Source: Actinomycetes bacterium
GTDB lineage: Bacteria; Actinomycetota; Actinomycetes; Actinomycetales; Cellulomonadaceae
Length of the DNA: 8,078 nucleotides
Assembly (NCBI GenBank): GCA_023390875.1
Contig: JAEWCA010000529.1
Coordinates: 1 to 8,078, forward strand
Reading direction: 5' to 3'
Under the pieces are notes generated by a model that made no database searches, was not told where the DNA came from, and saw only the letters and a program-made list of their open reading frames with translations. The position numbers and the translations under genes are program-made. This document shows, in pieces, positions 1 to 7,243 of this stretch (the first letter of the stretch is position 1; each line of letters opens with the position of its first letter).

Positions 1-18
1 CACCCCGAGCAGGGGGTG
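1..18 (-). terminator. GC-rich hairpin after the molybdoenzyme gene (possible terminator, cut by window edge)
   Basis: CACCCC (1-6) and GGGGTG (13-18) form a perfect 6-bp stem around a 6-nt loop. It lies about 17 nt beyond the stop codon of the minus-strand oxidoreductase gene, where a terminator would sit. Any outward extension of the stem and any T-run fall outside the window, so this may simply be a GC-rich chance hairpin. Confidence 0.3.
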
Positions 19-34
19 CCGCCGCGTCGTCGCG

Positions 35-1579
35 TCAGCGGACCGTCACGCGGACGTCGTCGTACCCGGTCGCGCCGTCGGGGACCTCGCCCTGGACCAC
101 GCCGGTCTGCGGGCCGTCGGGGTCGAACGCCCGCACGTACAGCCGGTGGTCGCCGCTCGGCGCGTCGGCCCAGGTCCAGGACCACTGCCGCCACGAGTCG
201 ATGCCCCCGTCGGCCGCGAGCGTCACGTCGTTCCACGCGCCGTCGTCGACCCGCACCTGCACCCGGGTGATCCCGCGGTGCTGCGCCCAGGACGTCCCCG
301 CGACGACGACGTCCCCGGCGTCGACGGTCGATCCGGTGCGGGGGACCTCGATGCGGGACTGCGTCTTGACGGGCCCCCGCTCGGACCAGCCGCGGTCCGT
401 CCAGTAGGCCGTCGCGTCGGCGAACCGCGTGACCTCGAGGTCGACGACCCACTTCGTCGCGGACACGTACCCGTACAGCCCCGGCACGACCATCCGCACG
501 GGGAACCCGTGCTCGATGGGCAGCGGCTCGCCGTCCATGCCGACCGCGAGCAGCGCGTCGCGCCCGTCCGTCAGGGCTTCGAGGGGCGTCGACGCGGTGA
601 ACCCGTCCGCGCTCGTCGACAGGACCATGTCCGCGTCGGCGTGCGGCTGCGCGCGCGCCATGACCTGCTGCAGCGGCAGCCCGAGCCACCGCTGGTTGCC
701 GATGAGGTCGCCGCCCACGGGGTTCGACACGCAGCACAACGTCACCCACGCCTCGACGAGGTCGCTCGCGAGCAGCTCGTCCCACGTCATCGTGAACGGG
801 TGGTCGACCAGGCCGTGGACCTTGAGCGTCCACGTGGCCGGGTCCACCTGCGGGACGACGAGCGCGGTGTCGATCCGGTAGAACTCCGGCGGCGGCGTCT
901 CCCACGGCTGCACGCCGTCGACGTCGACCTGCACCCCGGCCGGGACGGGCGCGGCAGTGGTCGTCGGGGCGGGAAGGCGGATCGCGGCCCGCGCGGTCGT
1001 CGCTCCCCGCGTCGCGGCCGTGAGCGCCCGCCCGACGAGCACCGCGACGAACCCGGCACCCGCCGCGACGGCCCCGGCCTGCAGGAAGCCGCGCCGCGTC
1101 GCTCCGGTGCGCGTGGCAGCCGTTCGTGCCGCCTTCTCGTCGGGCGCGGGGATCCGGCGGACCAGCTCCCGGAGTGTCAGCAGCCCCGCGATGGTCCCGA
1201 TGACGCTGGGCGCTCCCGCCAGCACTCCTGCGTCGGGTCGCCCGGTCGCCGCCAGTGCCGCCACGGCACCGAGCACGACGACGAGCGTCGCGCCCCACGC
1301 CCACCTCCGTGCCGCGAGGATGCCGGCGAGCGCGCACAGCGCTGCGACGACGAGCACCTCGCCGAGCCGCAGGACCGCCTTGTCGTTCGTGCCGAACGTC
1401 GACGTCGCGAAGTCCTTGAGCCACGCGGGCGTCGCGTCGACGAACGCCGCGCCCACCGCGTTGAGCGGGTCCGACGACGGCCCGGTGAAGATCGCCACGA
1501 GCGACCCCACGCCGACCGTGACCAGCCCCGCAGCCAGGCCGGCCAGCGCCGACAGCCACGTCCAGGTGCGCCGTGTCAT
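35..1579 (-). CDS. Membrane-anchored molybdopterin-dependent oxidoreductase (sulfite oxidase-like fold)
   Basis: This 514-aa protein is probably an extracytoplasmic Mo-cofactor oxidoreductase; its substrate is not evident. The first ~185 residues are membrane: hydrophobic segments near 10-31, 71-91, 93-112 and 118-138, then a TRRGFLQAG twin-arginine-like motif (161-169) leading into a fifth segment (165-184). An Ala/Pro/Thr-rich linker (~186-230) joins the catalytic domain (~235-385), which carries LCCVSNPVGGDLIG at 281-294. C283 is the likely molybdenum ligand by family pattern (LxCVSN), though C282 is adjacent. GFPVRMVVPGLYGY (358-371) is also typical of the Mo-cofactor-binding domain. Residues ~405-514 fit the Ig-like Mo-co dimerisation domain (WRQWSWTW, DDVRVTVR). 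The ATG is preceded by GCGGAGCGGG, an acceptable ribosome binding site 5 nt away. No haem partner gene is visible. The family call is firm; the physiological role is unknown. Confidence 0.9.
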   Translation of the reverse strand: MTRRTWTWLSALAGLAAGLVTVGVGSLVAIFTGPSSDPLNAVGAAFVDATPAWLKDFATSTFGTNDKAVLRLGEVLVVAALCALAGILAARRWAWGATLVVVLGAVAALAATGRPDAGVLAGAPSVIGTIAGLLTLRELVRRIPAPDEKAARTAATRTGATRRGFLQAGAVAAGAGFVAVLVGRALTAATRGATTARAAIRLPAPTTTAAPVPAGVQVDVDGVQPWETPPPEFYRIDTALVVPQVDPATWTLKVHGLVDHPFTMTWDELLASDLVEAWVTLCCVSNPVGGDLIGNQRWLGLPLQQVMARAQPHADADMVLSTSADGFTASTPLEALTDGRDALLAVGMDGEPLPIEHGFPVRMVVPGLYGYVSATKWVVDLEVTRFADATAYWTDRGWSERGPVKTQSRIEVPRTGSTVDAGDVVVAGTSWAQHRGITRVQVRVDDGAWNDVTLAADGGIDSWRQWSWTWADAPSGDHRLYVRAFDPDGPQTGVVQGEVPDGATGYDDVRVTVR

Positions 1580-1679
1580 CCCGCTCCGCTCGTGTGCGCT
1601 CGTCGTCCGGGCCGATCCTGCACCCTCATGCTGAGCAACGACGCGTCCGGCTGCGGCGATTCCGGGTGCGCCACGAGGA

Positions 1680-1707
1680 ACGGCCCTCTCCAGGCGGGGA
1701 GGGCCGT
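1680..1707 (-). terminator. Hairpin terminator after the flotillin gene
   Basis: A perfect 9-bp inverted repeat, ACGGCCCTC (1680-1688) and GAGGGCCGT (1699-1707), encloses a 10-nt loop. It begins 14 nt beyond the flotillin stop codon in the direction of transcription. Read on the minus strand, the stem is followed by only a short TTCC, so it is an imperfect intrinsic terminator of the kind common in GC-rich actinobacteria. It separates the nfeD-flotillin pair from the downstream oxidoreductase gene. Confidence 0.6.
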
Positions 1708-1720
1708 CCGCGGTGCGACG

Positions 1721-3139
1721 TCAGTTCGACGCTGCGTGACCGTTGTGCGTCGGAGCGGCCGCCGCCGGGGCAACCGCCGGAGTGGTCGCCGGAGATGCGA
1801 GCTGCGAGACGAGCTGGGTCACGTCGAGGCCGGTGGTGGCCCGGACGATCTCCTGGAGCTGCGTGAAGTTGTCCGCGACCGACTTCGGCAGCGCGGACGC
1901 GCCCTCGGTCGACAGGACCGTGAGGCTGTCGATGTTGCCCATCGGCGCCGCGAGCTCACGCGCGATCTGCGGCAGGACCTCGAGGAGGCGGTCCGTGATG
2001 GCTGCCGAGTTGAACTGGGCGTAGGCGGCGGCACGCTTCTGCAGCGCCTCGGCGTCGGCCGTGCCCTCCGCGAGGGTCGCCGCGGCACGGGCCTCGCCCT
2101 CGAGTCGCGTCGCCTCGGCCGCCGCCTTGCGCAGCGCGAGCTCACCGGCGGCGCGCTGCTCGGCCTCCAGCCGCGCGCCCTCGGCCTGCTTGATCGCGGT
2201 CGTCCGACGTGCCTCGGCCTCCTGCTCGGCCTGGTAGCGCGCGGCGTCCGCGGGGCGGCGGACGGTCGTGTCGAGCTCGCGCTCGGTCAGCGCGGCCTGC
2301 CGCTGCGCGACGAGCTCCTGCTGGGTGAGGATCTCCTGCTGGCGGGCGGCGACCTCGAGCGGTCCGGCCGCGGCCGACTGGGCGGTCGCGCGGTCCGTCT
2401 CCGCCTTGATCTCGGACTCGCGCAGCTGCAGGGCGCGCTGGTAGTTCGCGACCTCGGTGGCGACCTCGACGCGCTTCTGCTCCGAGAGCCGGTGCGCCTC
2501 GGCCTCCGCGATCTCGGCCTGGCGGCGGATCTCGGCCGCGGACGCACGCCCCATGTCCTGGATGTACGTCCCGGCGTGGTCGCCGACCTCCTGGATGTGG
2601 AACGTGTCGAGCTTGAGGCCCTGCTCGGACAGCGACGTCGTCACGTTCTCGAGGACCTTCTGCGCGAACGACTCGCGGTCCCGGATCACCTGCTCGACCG
2701 TGAGCTGCCCGACGATCGCCCGCAGCGCGCCCGAGAGCTCGTTGGTGACGAAGTTGTCGATCTCCTCCTGCTGCGCACCGAAGCGCTGTGCGGCGGCGCG
2801 GATCGCGACGTCGTCGTTGTTCACCTTGATCGCCGCGACCCCGCGCACGTTCAGCGCGATGCCCTGCGACGACGGTGCCCCGTTGACCTCGACGGTGATG
2901 CGGCGCGACGACATGTCGAGGACGGACAGCTGCTGGACCAGCGGGAACACGAACACGCCACCGCCGGTGACGACCTTCTGCCCGGACAGGTCGCCCGACG
3001 TCTTCCCGCGCCGGCCGGTGACGATGAACGCCTCGTTCGGCTTGGCGACGCGGTACCGCTTCGCGATCGCGAGGGCCACGACCACGACGACGAGGGCGAG
3101 GCCGAGGATGCCCAGCACGGGCGAGTCTGCGAGGAACAC
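1721..3139 (-). CDS. Flotillin family protein (SPFH/Band 7)
   Basis: This 472-aa protein is a full-length bacterial flotillin, a membrane scaffold that organises lipid microdomains. A single N-terminal membrane segment (~8-26) is followed by the SPFH/Band 7 domain (~28-195; for example PNEAFIVTGRRG at 34-45 and FHIQEVGDHAGTYIQDMGRA at 180-199). A long Ala/Glu/Arg-rich coiled coil follows (~200-375), with the repeated EAE/AEA pattern and RYQAEQEAEARR at 301-312. The tail contains a conserved-looking stretch near 376-440 (LPQIARELAAPMGNIDSLTV) and a low-complexity Ala/Pro/Thr end. The start is GTG at 3139, supported by AAGGAG at 3144-3149 with a 4-nt spacer. It lies 43 nt downstream of the NfeD-like gene on the same strand. 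NfeD-like proteins commonly pair with flotillins (compare Bacillus YuaF-FloT), which supports both calls. Confidence 0.93.
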   Translation of the reverse strand: MFLADSPVLGILGLALVVVVVALAIAKRYRVAKPNEAFIVTGRRGKTSGDLSGQKVVTGGGVFVFPLVQQLSVLDMSSRRITVEVNGAPSSQGIALNVRGVAAIKVNNDDVAIRAAAQRFGAQQEEIDNFVTNELSGALRAIVGQLTVEQVIRDRESFAQKVLENVTTSLSEQGLKLDTFHIQEVGDHAGTYIQDMGRASAAEIRRQAEIAEAEAHRLSEQKRVEVATEVANYQRALQLRESEIKAETDRATAQSAAAGPLEVAARQQEILTQQELVAQRQAALTERELDTTVRRPADAARYQAEQEAEARRTTAIKQAEGARLEAEQRAAGELALRKAAAEATRLEGEARAAATLAEGTADAEALQKRAAAYAQFNSAAITDRLLEVLPQIARELAAPMGNIDSLTVLSTEGASALPKSVADNFTQLQEIVRATTGLDVTQLVSQLASPATTPAVAPAAAAPTHNGHAASN

Positions 3140-3182
3140 GGAACTCCTTGGTGGCTCAGGGGGAGGGGGTTGCTGCGCGGAG

Positions 3183-3689
3183 TCAGTCCTCGCGGACGAC
3201 CTTGACGACGCCGGGACCGAGCACGGTCGAGATGCGGACCGTCGAGCCGTGCGCGATCGGCTCGGCCGCCCGCGCCGCGATCGACGTGCTCTGCCCGGCG
3301 AGGACCAGGTGCACCTGGCCCATGCCGTCCGCCGGGATCGACGTCGTCACGGTGGCGACCTGGTCGACGTAGTCGGCCGCGGAGAGCTGGTGCGCGGTCG
3401 GCGCGCTCGCCAGCCCCCGCGTCACGGCCGACGCGCCGGCGCCGACGACGACGCCCGCACCGACGCCCGCGAGGGCCGCCACGATCATCGAGACGTCCGT
3501 CGTGCCGAGCAGGATCGCGCCCGTCAGACCGAACGTGGCCAGGAACGACAGCACCACCTCGGACGACAGGACCCCGTCGCCGATGCCGACGGCGTCGATC
3601 GCGCCGTCCAGGAAGCCGCCGATGACGACGGTCAGCAGCAGCAGCGCCAGCGCGATGCCGGCGACGGCCACGAAGATCAGCACGCTCAC
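3183..3689 (-). CDS. Short NfeD-like membrane protein with C-terminal OB-fold (flotillin partner)
   Basis: This 168-aa protein has three hydrophobic segments (~3-25, 45-63 and 66-88), then a soluble C-terminal region (~106-166). That region is rich in alternating beta-strand residues and Gly turns (DGMGQVHLVL, HGSTVRISTVLG), as expected for the NfeD OB-fold. It lacks the protease domain of long NfeD proteins, so it belongs to the short YuaF/YqiJ-like class. The gene immediately precedes flotillin with a 43-nt gap, and the two are probably co-transcribed. The start chosen is GTG at 3689. A second in-frame GTG at 3683 would have a slightly better purine-rich stretch (AGGGGTGAG) upstream, so the true start may be two codons later. 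Sequence similarity in this family is weak, so the call rests on topology plus context. Confidence 0.78.
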   Translation of the reverse strand: MSVLIFVAVAGIALALLLLTVVIGGFLDGAIDAVGIGDGVLSSEVVLSFLATFGLTGAILLGTTDVSMIVAALAGVGAGVVVGAGASAVTRGLASAPTAHQLSAADYVDQVATVTTSIPADGMGQVHLVLAGQSTSIAARAAEPIAHGSTVRISTVLGPGVVKVVRED

Positions 3690-3713
3690 CCCTGGGGTCT
3701 CGGGACTGCTCCC

Positions 3714-3727
3714 GCACGTCGACGTGC
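3714..3727. promoter_or_regulatory. 14-bp perfect palindrome upstream of the nfeD-flotillin pair
   Basis: GCACGTCGACGTGC is its own reverse complement over 14 bases and ends 25 nt before the GTG start of the NfeD-like gene. That position fits an operator for a dimeric regulator, or a hairpin in the 5' untranslated region. No known regulator motif is recognised, and a chance 14-bp palindrome in 8 kb of GC-rich DNA is quite possible. Confidence 0.25.
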
Positions 3728-3846
3728 CGGTCAGGCCTCACGCGCAGGTGCGACACCGCGCACGGCACCCGTGCAGGTCGCCACACCGTAGCGGTCGGCG
3801 AGGGTCGCTCACGCGGGATTCACCCAGGTGCGCTCGATGGTGTGGA

Positions 3847-4293
3847 TCAGAGGGCCGGGGAGCCGATCGCCGCGGGGACGTTCGCGCCGTGCCCGGCGTC
3901 CCGGAGCGCCTGCCGCACCCGCTCGGCGGCGGCGTCGAGGTCGGCGGCTGGCACGTCCGTCCGGGCGTTCCGGAACGACAGGCTCGCCTCGTCCCACGCG
4001 GGCAGCACGTGCAGGTGCAGGTGCGGCACCTCGAACCCGGCGACCAGCAGCGCCGCGCGCGGCGCGTCCCACGCGGTCTGCTGCGCCTGCCCGATCACCT
4101 TGGCGACGCGCGTCAGGTGCGCGAGCAGCTCGTCCGACGCGTCGGTGAGCTGGACGACCTCCGCGCGCGGGACGACGAGCGTGTGCCCGTCGGTGATCGG
4201 CGCGATGGTCGCGAACGCGACCGCCACGTCGTCGGCCCACACGAACCGGCCGGGGATCTCGCCGTCGATGATCTTGGTGAAGAGCGTCGCCAT
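3847..4293 (-). CDS. HIT family protein (histidine triad nucleotide hydrolase/transferase)
   Basis: This 148-aa protein is a single-domain HIT enzyme of normal length. It opens with the family's FTKIIDGEIPGRFVW (5-19) and has GHTLVVPR at 36-43. The histidine triad HLHLHVL lies at 91-97; by analogy with HINT1, the central H93 would be the nucleophile that forms a nucleotidyl intermediate with purine phosphoramidates or dinucleotides. The stretch before the triad reads LLVAGFEVP rather than the NNGxxAGQxV of classical Hint. I recognise this from an actinobacterial HIT subgroup (AGLEVPHxHxH), so I do not treat it as degeneration. The ATG at 4293 lies 31 nt after the ABC permease stop on the same strand. 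No clear Shine-Dalgarno precedes it, so it may be read through from the transporter or be leaderless. Substrate unknown. Confidence 0.92.
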   Translation of the reverse strand: MATLFTKIIDGEIPGRFVWADDVAVAFATIAPITDGHTLVVPRAEVVQLTDASDELLAHLTRVAKVIGQAQQTAWDAPRAALLVAGFEVPHLHLHVLPAWDEASLSFRNARTDVPAADLDAAAERVRQALRDAGHGANVPAAIGSPAL

Positions 4294-4324
4294 GCCGTCA
4301 CGGTAGCCGTGGCGTGGCGGCGCG

Positions 4325-5563
4325 TCAGGACGCCGTCGCCGACACCGGGGCGCCGCGCAGCGCGTCCTTCAGCTTGATCCGGCCGCCCGAGTGGAGGACC
4401 GCGTTCGAGTACACGCGCCCCGCGAACCACACCAGCACCGGGATGAGGGCCAGGCACAGGGCCGCGGCGAGCAGCACCTCCCACAGCGCGACGGCGTCGA
4501 GGGCGATGCGGATCGGCATGAGGAACGGCGAGAAGAACGGGACGTACGACAGCCACCGGATGAGCGGGTTGTCCGGGTCCCACGGCGCGATGCTGATGCC
4601 GATGATGTACGGGACGATCATGAGCCCGATGACGGGCGAGATGACGGACCCGACGTCCTCCTGACGGGACACGAGCGAGGCCAGCGCGGCGAGGACCAGC
4701 GCGTACATCGCGAACCCGATGGCGAACCACAGGACGGCCCAGACCGCTGTGACGCCGAGGTTGAGGGTCGAGGAGTCGACGAGCCCGAACGCGAGCGCGG
4801 TCGCGACCCCGGACCCGACGACGGCGACGATCTGGATGAGCCCGATGACGCCGATGCCGAGCACCTTGCCGGCCATGAGCTGCCACGGACGCACGGTCGC
4901 GAGCAGCAGCTCGACGACGCGGCTGGACTTCTCCTCGACGACGCCCTGCGCCACGAGCTGCCCGGCGGTCATGAGCGAGATGAACAGCAGGATCCCGGCG
5001 ATGTAGCCGGCGATGATCTGCGCGCCGTCGACCGACGGTGCGGGTTCGAGCGACGTGACGACCGGCTCGGCGGACGCGATGTCGGACGCGACGGACGCGG
5101 GGTCGCCGCCGAGGTCGGTCACGGCCGACCCGAGGGCGAGCTGCTGCGCGAGCGGGCCGAACACGGCCGAGCCGGTGTCGCCCAGGCTCTGCTTCACGAC
5201 GACCGTGAGCTCGCGGGACGTCGACGTGACGAGCGCGTCGAGGTCGCCGGACTTCACGAGGTCCCGCCCGGCGGCCTCCGACTCGACCTCCTGCGTCTCG
5301 ACGGGCACGCCGACGGCCTTGCCGGTGGCGACGAGCTGGTCGGCGACCCCGGCGGCCTCGGCCGTGAGCCCGACCTGCTGCGGGGGAGTCGCCCGGTCCG
5401 CGAGCAGCCCCGCGGCGACACCGCCGAGCACCACGGCGGCCACGAGCGCGACCGTGGTCCAGATGAACGCCTTCGACGTCAGGCGGAAACGGATCTCGCG
5501 GCCGGCGATCATGCGGATCGCGGCGCTCGAGCTGATCTGCAGCGGGCCGACGCCGGCGCTCAT
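4325..5563 (-). CDS. ABC-2 type transporter permease, NatB-like
   Basis: This 412-aa integral membrane subunit is of an ABC-2 exporter, similar in layout to Bacillus NatB. One N-terminal membrane segment (~33-55) is followed by a large, probably extracytoplasmic domain (~56-180). Membrane segments then occur near 183-203, 231-257, 270-297, 305-326 and 357-380. The coupling region GVVEEKSSRVVELLLATVRP (207-226), just before segment three, is characteristic of the family. The ATG at 5563 overlaps the ATPase stop as ATGA and is preceded by GAGGAGGTG about 7 nt upstream, so translation is probably coupled. An upstream in-frame extension exists but is an Arg/Gly-rich shadow of the ATPase gene. The substrate is unknown; Na+ export, drug export or lipid/peptide export are all seen with this architecture. 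Confidence 0.92.
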   Translation of the reverse strand: MSAGVGPLQISSSAAIRMIAGREIRFRLTSKAFIWTTVALVAAVVLGGVAAGLLADRATPPQQVGLTAEAAGVADQLVATGKAVGVPVETQEVESEAAGRDLVKSGDLDALVTSTSRELTVVVKQSLGDTGSAVFGPLAQQLALGSAVTDLGGDPASVASDIASAEPVVTSLEPAPSVDGAQIIAGYIAGILLFISLMTAGQLVAQGVVEEKSSRVVELLLATVRPWQLMAGKVLGIGVIGLIQIVAVVGSGVATALAFGLVDSSTLNLGVTAVWAVLWFAIGFAMYALVLAALASLVSRQEDVGSVISPVIGLMIVPYIIGISIAPWDPDNPLIRWLSYVPFFSPFLMPIRIALDAVALWEVLLAAALCLALIPVLVWFAGRVYSNAVLHSGGRIKLKDALRGAPVSATAS

Positions 5564-6495
5564 GCCGACACCTCCTCGAGGTCGGCGGCCGGGGTGGCCT
5601 CGGTCGTGACGACGTGCCGGTACAGCTCGACGAGCGTGGGCCGCTTGCGGGCGAACTCGCGCACCGGCCCCGCGGCGAGCGCGGCCCGCAGCAGGTCCTG
5701 GTCGACGTCCGCAGGAGCCGACGACCCGACGGCGACGACGGTCCGCGCACCGTCCGCCGACACCACGCGCGCGGACGGGACGGCGGACGCGAACGACGGC
5801 GGCGGCCCGTCGACCACCCACTCGCGCTCGTCGGTCTGCCGCAGCTCGTCGATCCCGCCGACGGCGACCATCGACCCGGACCGCACGATCCCCACGCGGT
5901 CGCAGAGCCGCTCGACGAGCTCGAGCTGGTGCGACGAGAACAGCACAGGCACACCGCGCGACGCCTGGTCGCGCAGCACCGCGCTCATGACGTCGACCGC
6001 GACGGGGTCGAGCCCGGAGAACGGCTCGTCGAGCACGAGGATCTCCGGGTCGTGGACGAGCGCCGCGGCGAGCTGCACGCGCTGCTGGTTGCCGAGCGAC
6101 AGCTTGAGCACCTCGTCACCGCGGCGCTCCGCGACGCCGAGCGTCTCGGTCCACCGCTCCATCGACCGGCGCGCGGCCGCGGCGTCCATGCCGTGCAGGC
6201 GGGCCAGGTAGACGAGCTGGTCGGCGACCTTCATCCGCGGGTACAGGCCGCGCTCCTCGGGCATGTACCCGATGCGGCGGCGGACGGCGTGGTCGACGAC
6301 GCGGCCGTCCCACGTGACCGTGCCCGCGTCGGCGGACAGCACGCCGACCGCGATCCGCATGGTCGTGGACTTGCCGGCGCCGTTCGAGCCGACGAACCCG
6401 AAGATCTCGCCACCGCGCACGTCGAACGTCATGTCCCGCAGCGCGCGCACCGTGCCGTAGGACTTCTCGAGGGAGGAGATGCTGAGGACGGTCAC
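5560..6495 (-). CDS. ABC transporter ATP-binding protein, NatA-like
   Basis: This 311-aa ATPase partners the adjacent permease. It contains Walker A GSNGAGKST (36-44), the signature LSLGNQQRV (132-140), Walker B ILVLDEPFSGLDP (152-164) and the H-loop histidine in SSHQ (H189). In the Q-loop area it reads IGYMPEERGLYP (75-86) instead of a glutamine; this PEERGLYP variant is typical of the NatA/YhaQ branch. Residues ~220-311 form the usual accessory C-terminal domain of this branch. The start chosen is GTG at 6495, giving the expected VTVLSISSLEKSYG beginning. The open frame extends far upstream, but that part is an unrelated shadow of the DUF1697 gene. The ribosome binding site is weak (GGTTGGATCGG). 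Its stop overlaps the permease start by 4 nt. Confidence 0.95.
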   Translation of the reverse strand: MTVLSISSLEKSYGTVRALRDMTFDVRGGEIFGFVGSNGAGKSTTMRIAVGVLSADAGTVTWDGRVVDHAVRRRIGYMPEERGLYPRMKVADQLVYLARLHGMDAAAARRSMERWTETLGVAERRGDEVLKLSLGNQQRVQLAAALVHDPEILVLDEPFSGLDPVAVDVMSAVLRDQASRGVPVLFSSHQLELVERLCDRVGIVRSGSMVAVGGIDELRQTDEREWVVDGPPPSFASAVPSARVVSADGARTVVAVGSSAPADVDQDLLRAALAAGPVREFARKRPTLVELYRHVVTTEATPAADLEEVSA

Positions 6496-6539
6496 GCGAC
6501 CGATCCAACCAAAGAGGGCACGCCCAGCGACATCGTTCT

Positions 6540-7088
6540 TCAGGACCGTTCCTGCACGAGCTTCTGGAGGGCCAGCACGGTCCTCCAGTTGCGGGCGGTG
6601 CCGACCCGGCCGGCGGCCTTGGACAGCACGGGCAGCGTGAGCTTCGACCGTCCGATGCCGTCCGGGTAGTACGCGTACGTCTCGCGCCCGTGCCAGATCA
6701 CCGACTCGTTCCCGTAGACCGACGCGTCGAACGTGCGGATCGACGCGACGTCGGGCACGCCGTCCCAGCAGTGCACGACGAGGTGCGACGGGTCGGACTC
6801 CGCCTGCGCGGGGAACGGGAGCGCCCGCACGACGAGCTCCCACTCGGTCGCGCTGCGCGCGATCACCGGCACGTCGAACCCGAGCTCGGAGGCGAACGCC
6901 GCGGACAACCCGGCTGCGACGTCGGACGGCGACGCCCCTCCGGCGGGCACGAGCACGAGGTTCCCGCTGTTCACGTAGGTCGTCACCTCGGTGTGCCCCA
7001 ACGACTCCGCGACCGAGCGAAGCTCCGCCGACTTGACGGTCCGACCACCGACGTTCACGGCCCTGAGCAGGGCGACCACAGCACTCAT
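6540..7088 (-). CDS. DUF1697 domain-containing protein
   Basis: This 182-aa protein spans the whole DUF1697 family, whose biochemical function is not established. Family hallmarks are the N-terminal ALLRAVNVGG (6-15), the TYVNSGNLV stretch (37-45), PFPAQ (91-95), and the C-terminal GRSKLTLPVL (146-155) with TARNWRTVLAL (164-174). It is predicted soluble, with no signal peptide or membrane segment. The ATG at 7088 is chosen because GGTGGGG lies just upstream and the family homology starts there; a longer in-frame extension to 7241 runs through the intergenic region and is Arg/Gly-rich. It reads away from nirB. The ABC ATPase begins 44 nt after its stop, so they may share a transcript, although nothing links their functions. 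Confidence 0.9.
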   Translation of the reverse strand: MSAVVALLRAVNVGGRTVKSAELRSVAESLGHTEVTTYVNSGNLVLVPAGGASPSDVAAGLSAAFASELGFDVPVIARSATEWELVVRALPFPAQAESDPSHLVVHCWDGVPDVASIRTFDASVYGNESVIWHGRETYAYYPDGIGRSKLTLPVLSKAAGRVGTARNWRTVLALQKLVQERS

Positions 7089-7150
7089 GGCCCCACCGTG
7101 CCAGCGACCGCCCACACTCACACGCCCGCCACCCCGGATGTGCGGACATC

Positions 7151-7166
7151 GTTCCTTCGGGGTAAC
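7151..7166 (-). promoter_or_regulatory. GlnR-like box between DUF1697 and nirB
   Basis: On the minus strand this reads GTTAC-n6-GGAAC, close to the actinobacterial GlnR half-motif gTnAC-n6-GaAAC. A third weak repeat (CGCAC) follows after another 6 nt. On the plus strand, GTAAC (7162-7166), GCGAC (7173-7177) and GAAAC (7185-7189) add further partial matches, though the last spacing is 7 rather than 6. The site is 78-93 nt upstream of the nirB start. GlnR is a known regulator of nitrite assimilation genes in Streptomyces and Mycobacterium. The motif is degenerate, so this remains a candidate. Confidence 0.4.
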
Positions 7167-7233
7167 GGACCTGCGACACCGCGCGAAACACGGGGTTCCT
7201 ACCGTCGGTCTTGCCCTCGTCCCCCGACTGACC

Positions 7234-7237
7234 GGAG
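7234..7237 (+). promoter_or_regulatory. Ribosome binding site for nirB
   Basis: GGAG sits 6 nt upstream of the ATG at 7244. It fixes this start, which also places the FAD-binding VVVGGGMVA at the expected N-terminal position. Confidence 0.6.
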
Positions 7238-7243
7238 CCACCC

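Noticed and set aside
75..86. Loss of the Q-loop glutamine in the ABC ATPase (residue numbers of the protein encoded at 5560-6495) as a sign of inactivation
   Set aside because: The PEERGLYP replacement is the normal form in the NatA/YhaQ branch, and all other catalytic motifs are intact.
146..3205. Plus-strand open frame of 1019 codons opposite the oxidoreductase, flotillin and NfeD-like genes
   Set aside because: It is Arg/Gly/Asp-rich low-complexity translation with no domain, and it spans three well-supported genes and their intergenic gaps on the other strand. GC-rich DNA routinely lacks stops in such shadow frames.
4006..4056. Atypical residues before the HIT triad (no NNG or AGQ) as evidence of a degenerate HIT enzyme
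   Set aside because: The AGFEVPHLHLH form fits a known actinobacterial HIT subgroup, and all three triad histidines are present.
4391..6211. Plus-strand open frame of 606 codons opposite the ABC transporter genes
   Set aside because: Its composition is Asp/Arg/Gly-rich without recognisable motifs, and it is antisense to two genes with clear ABC signatures.
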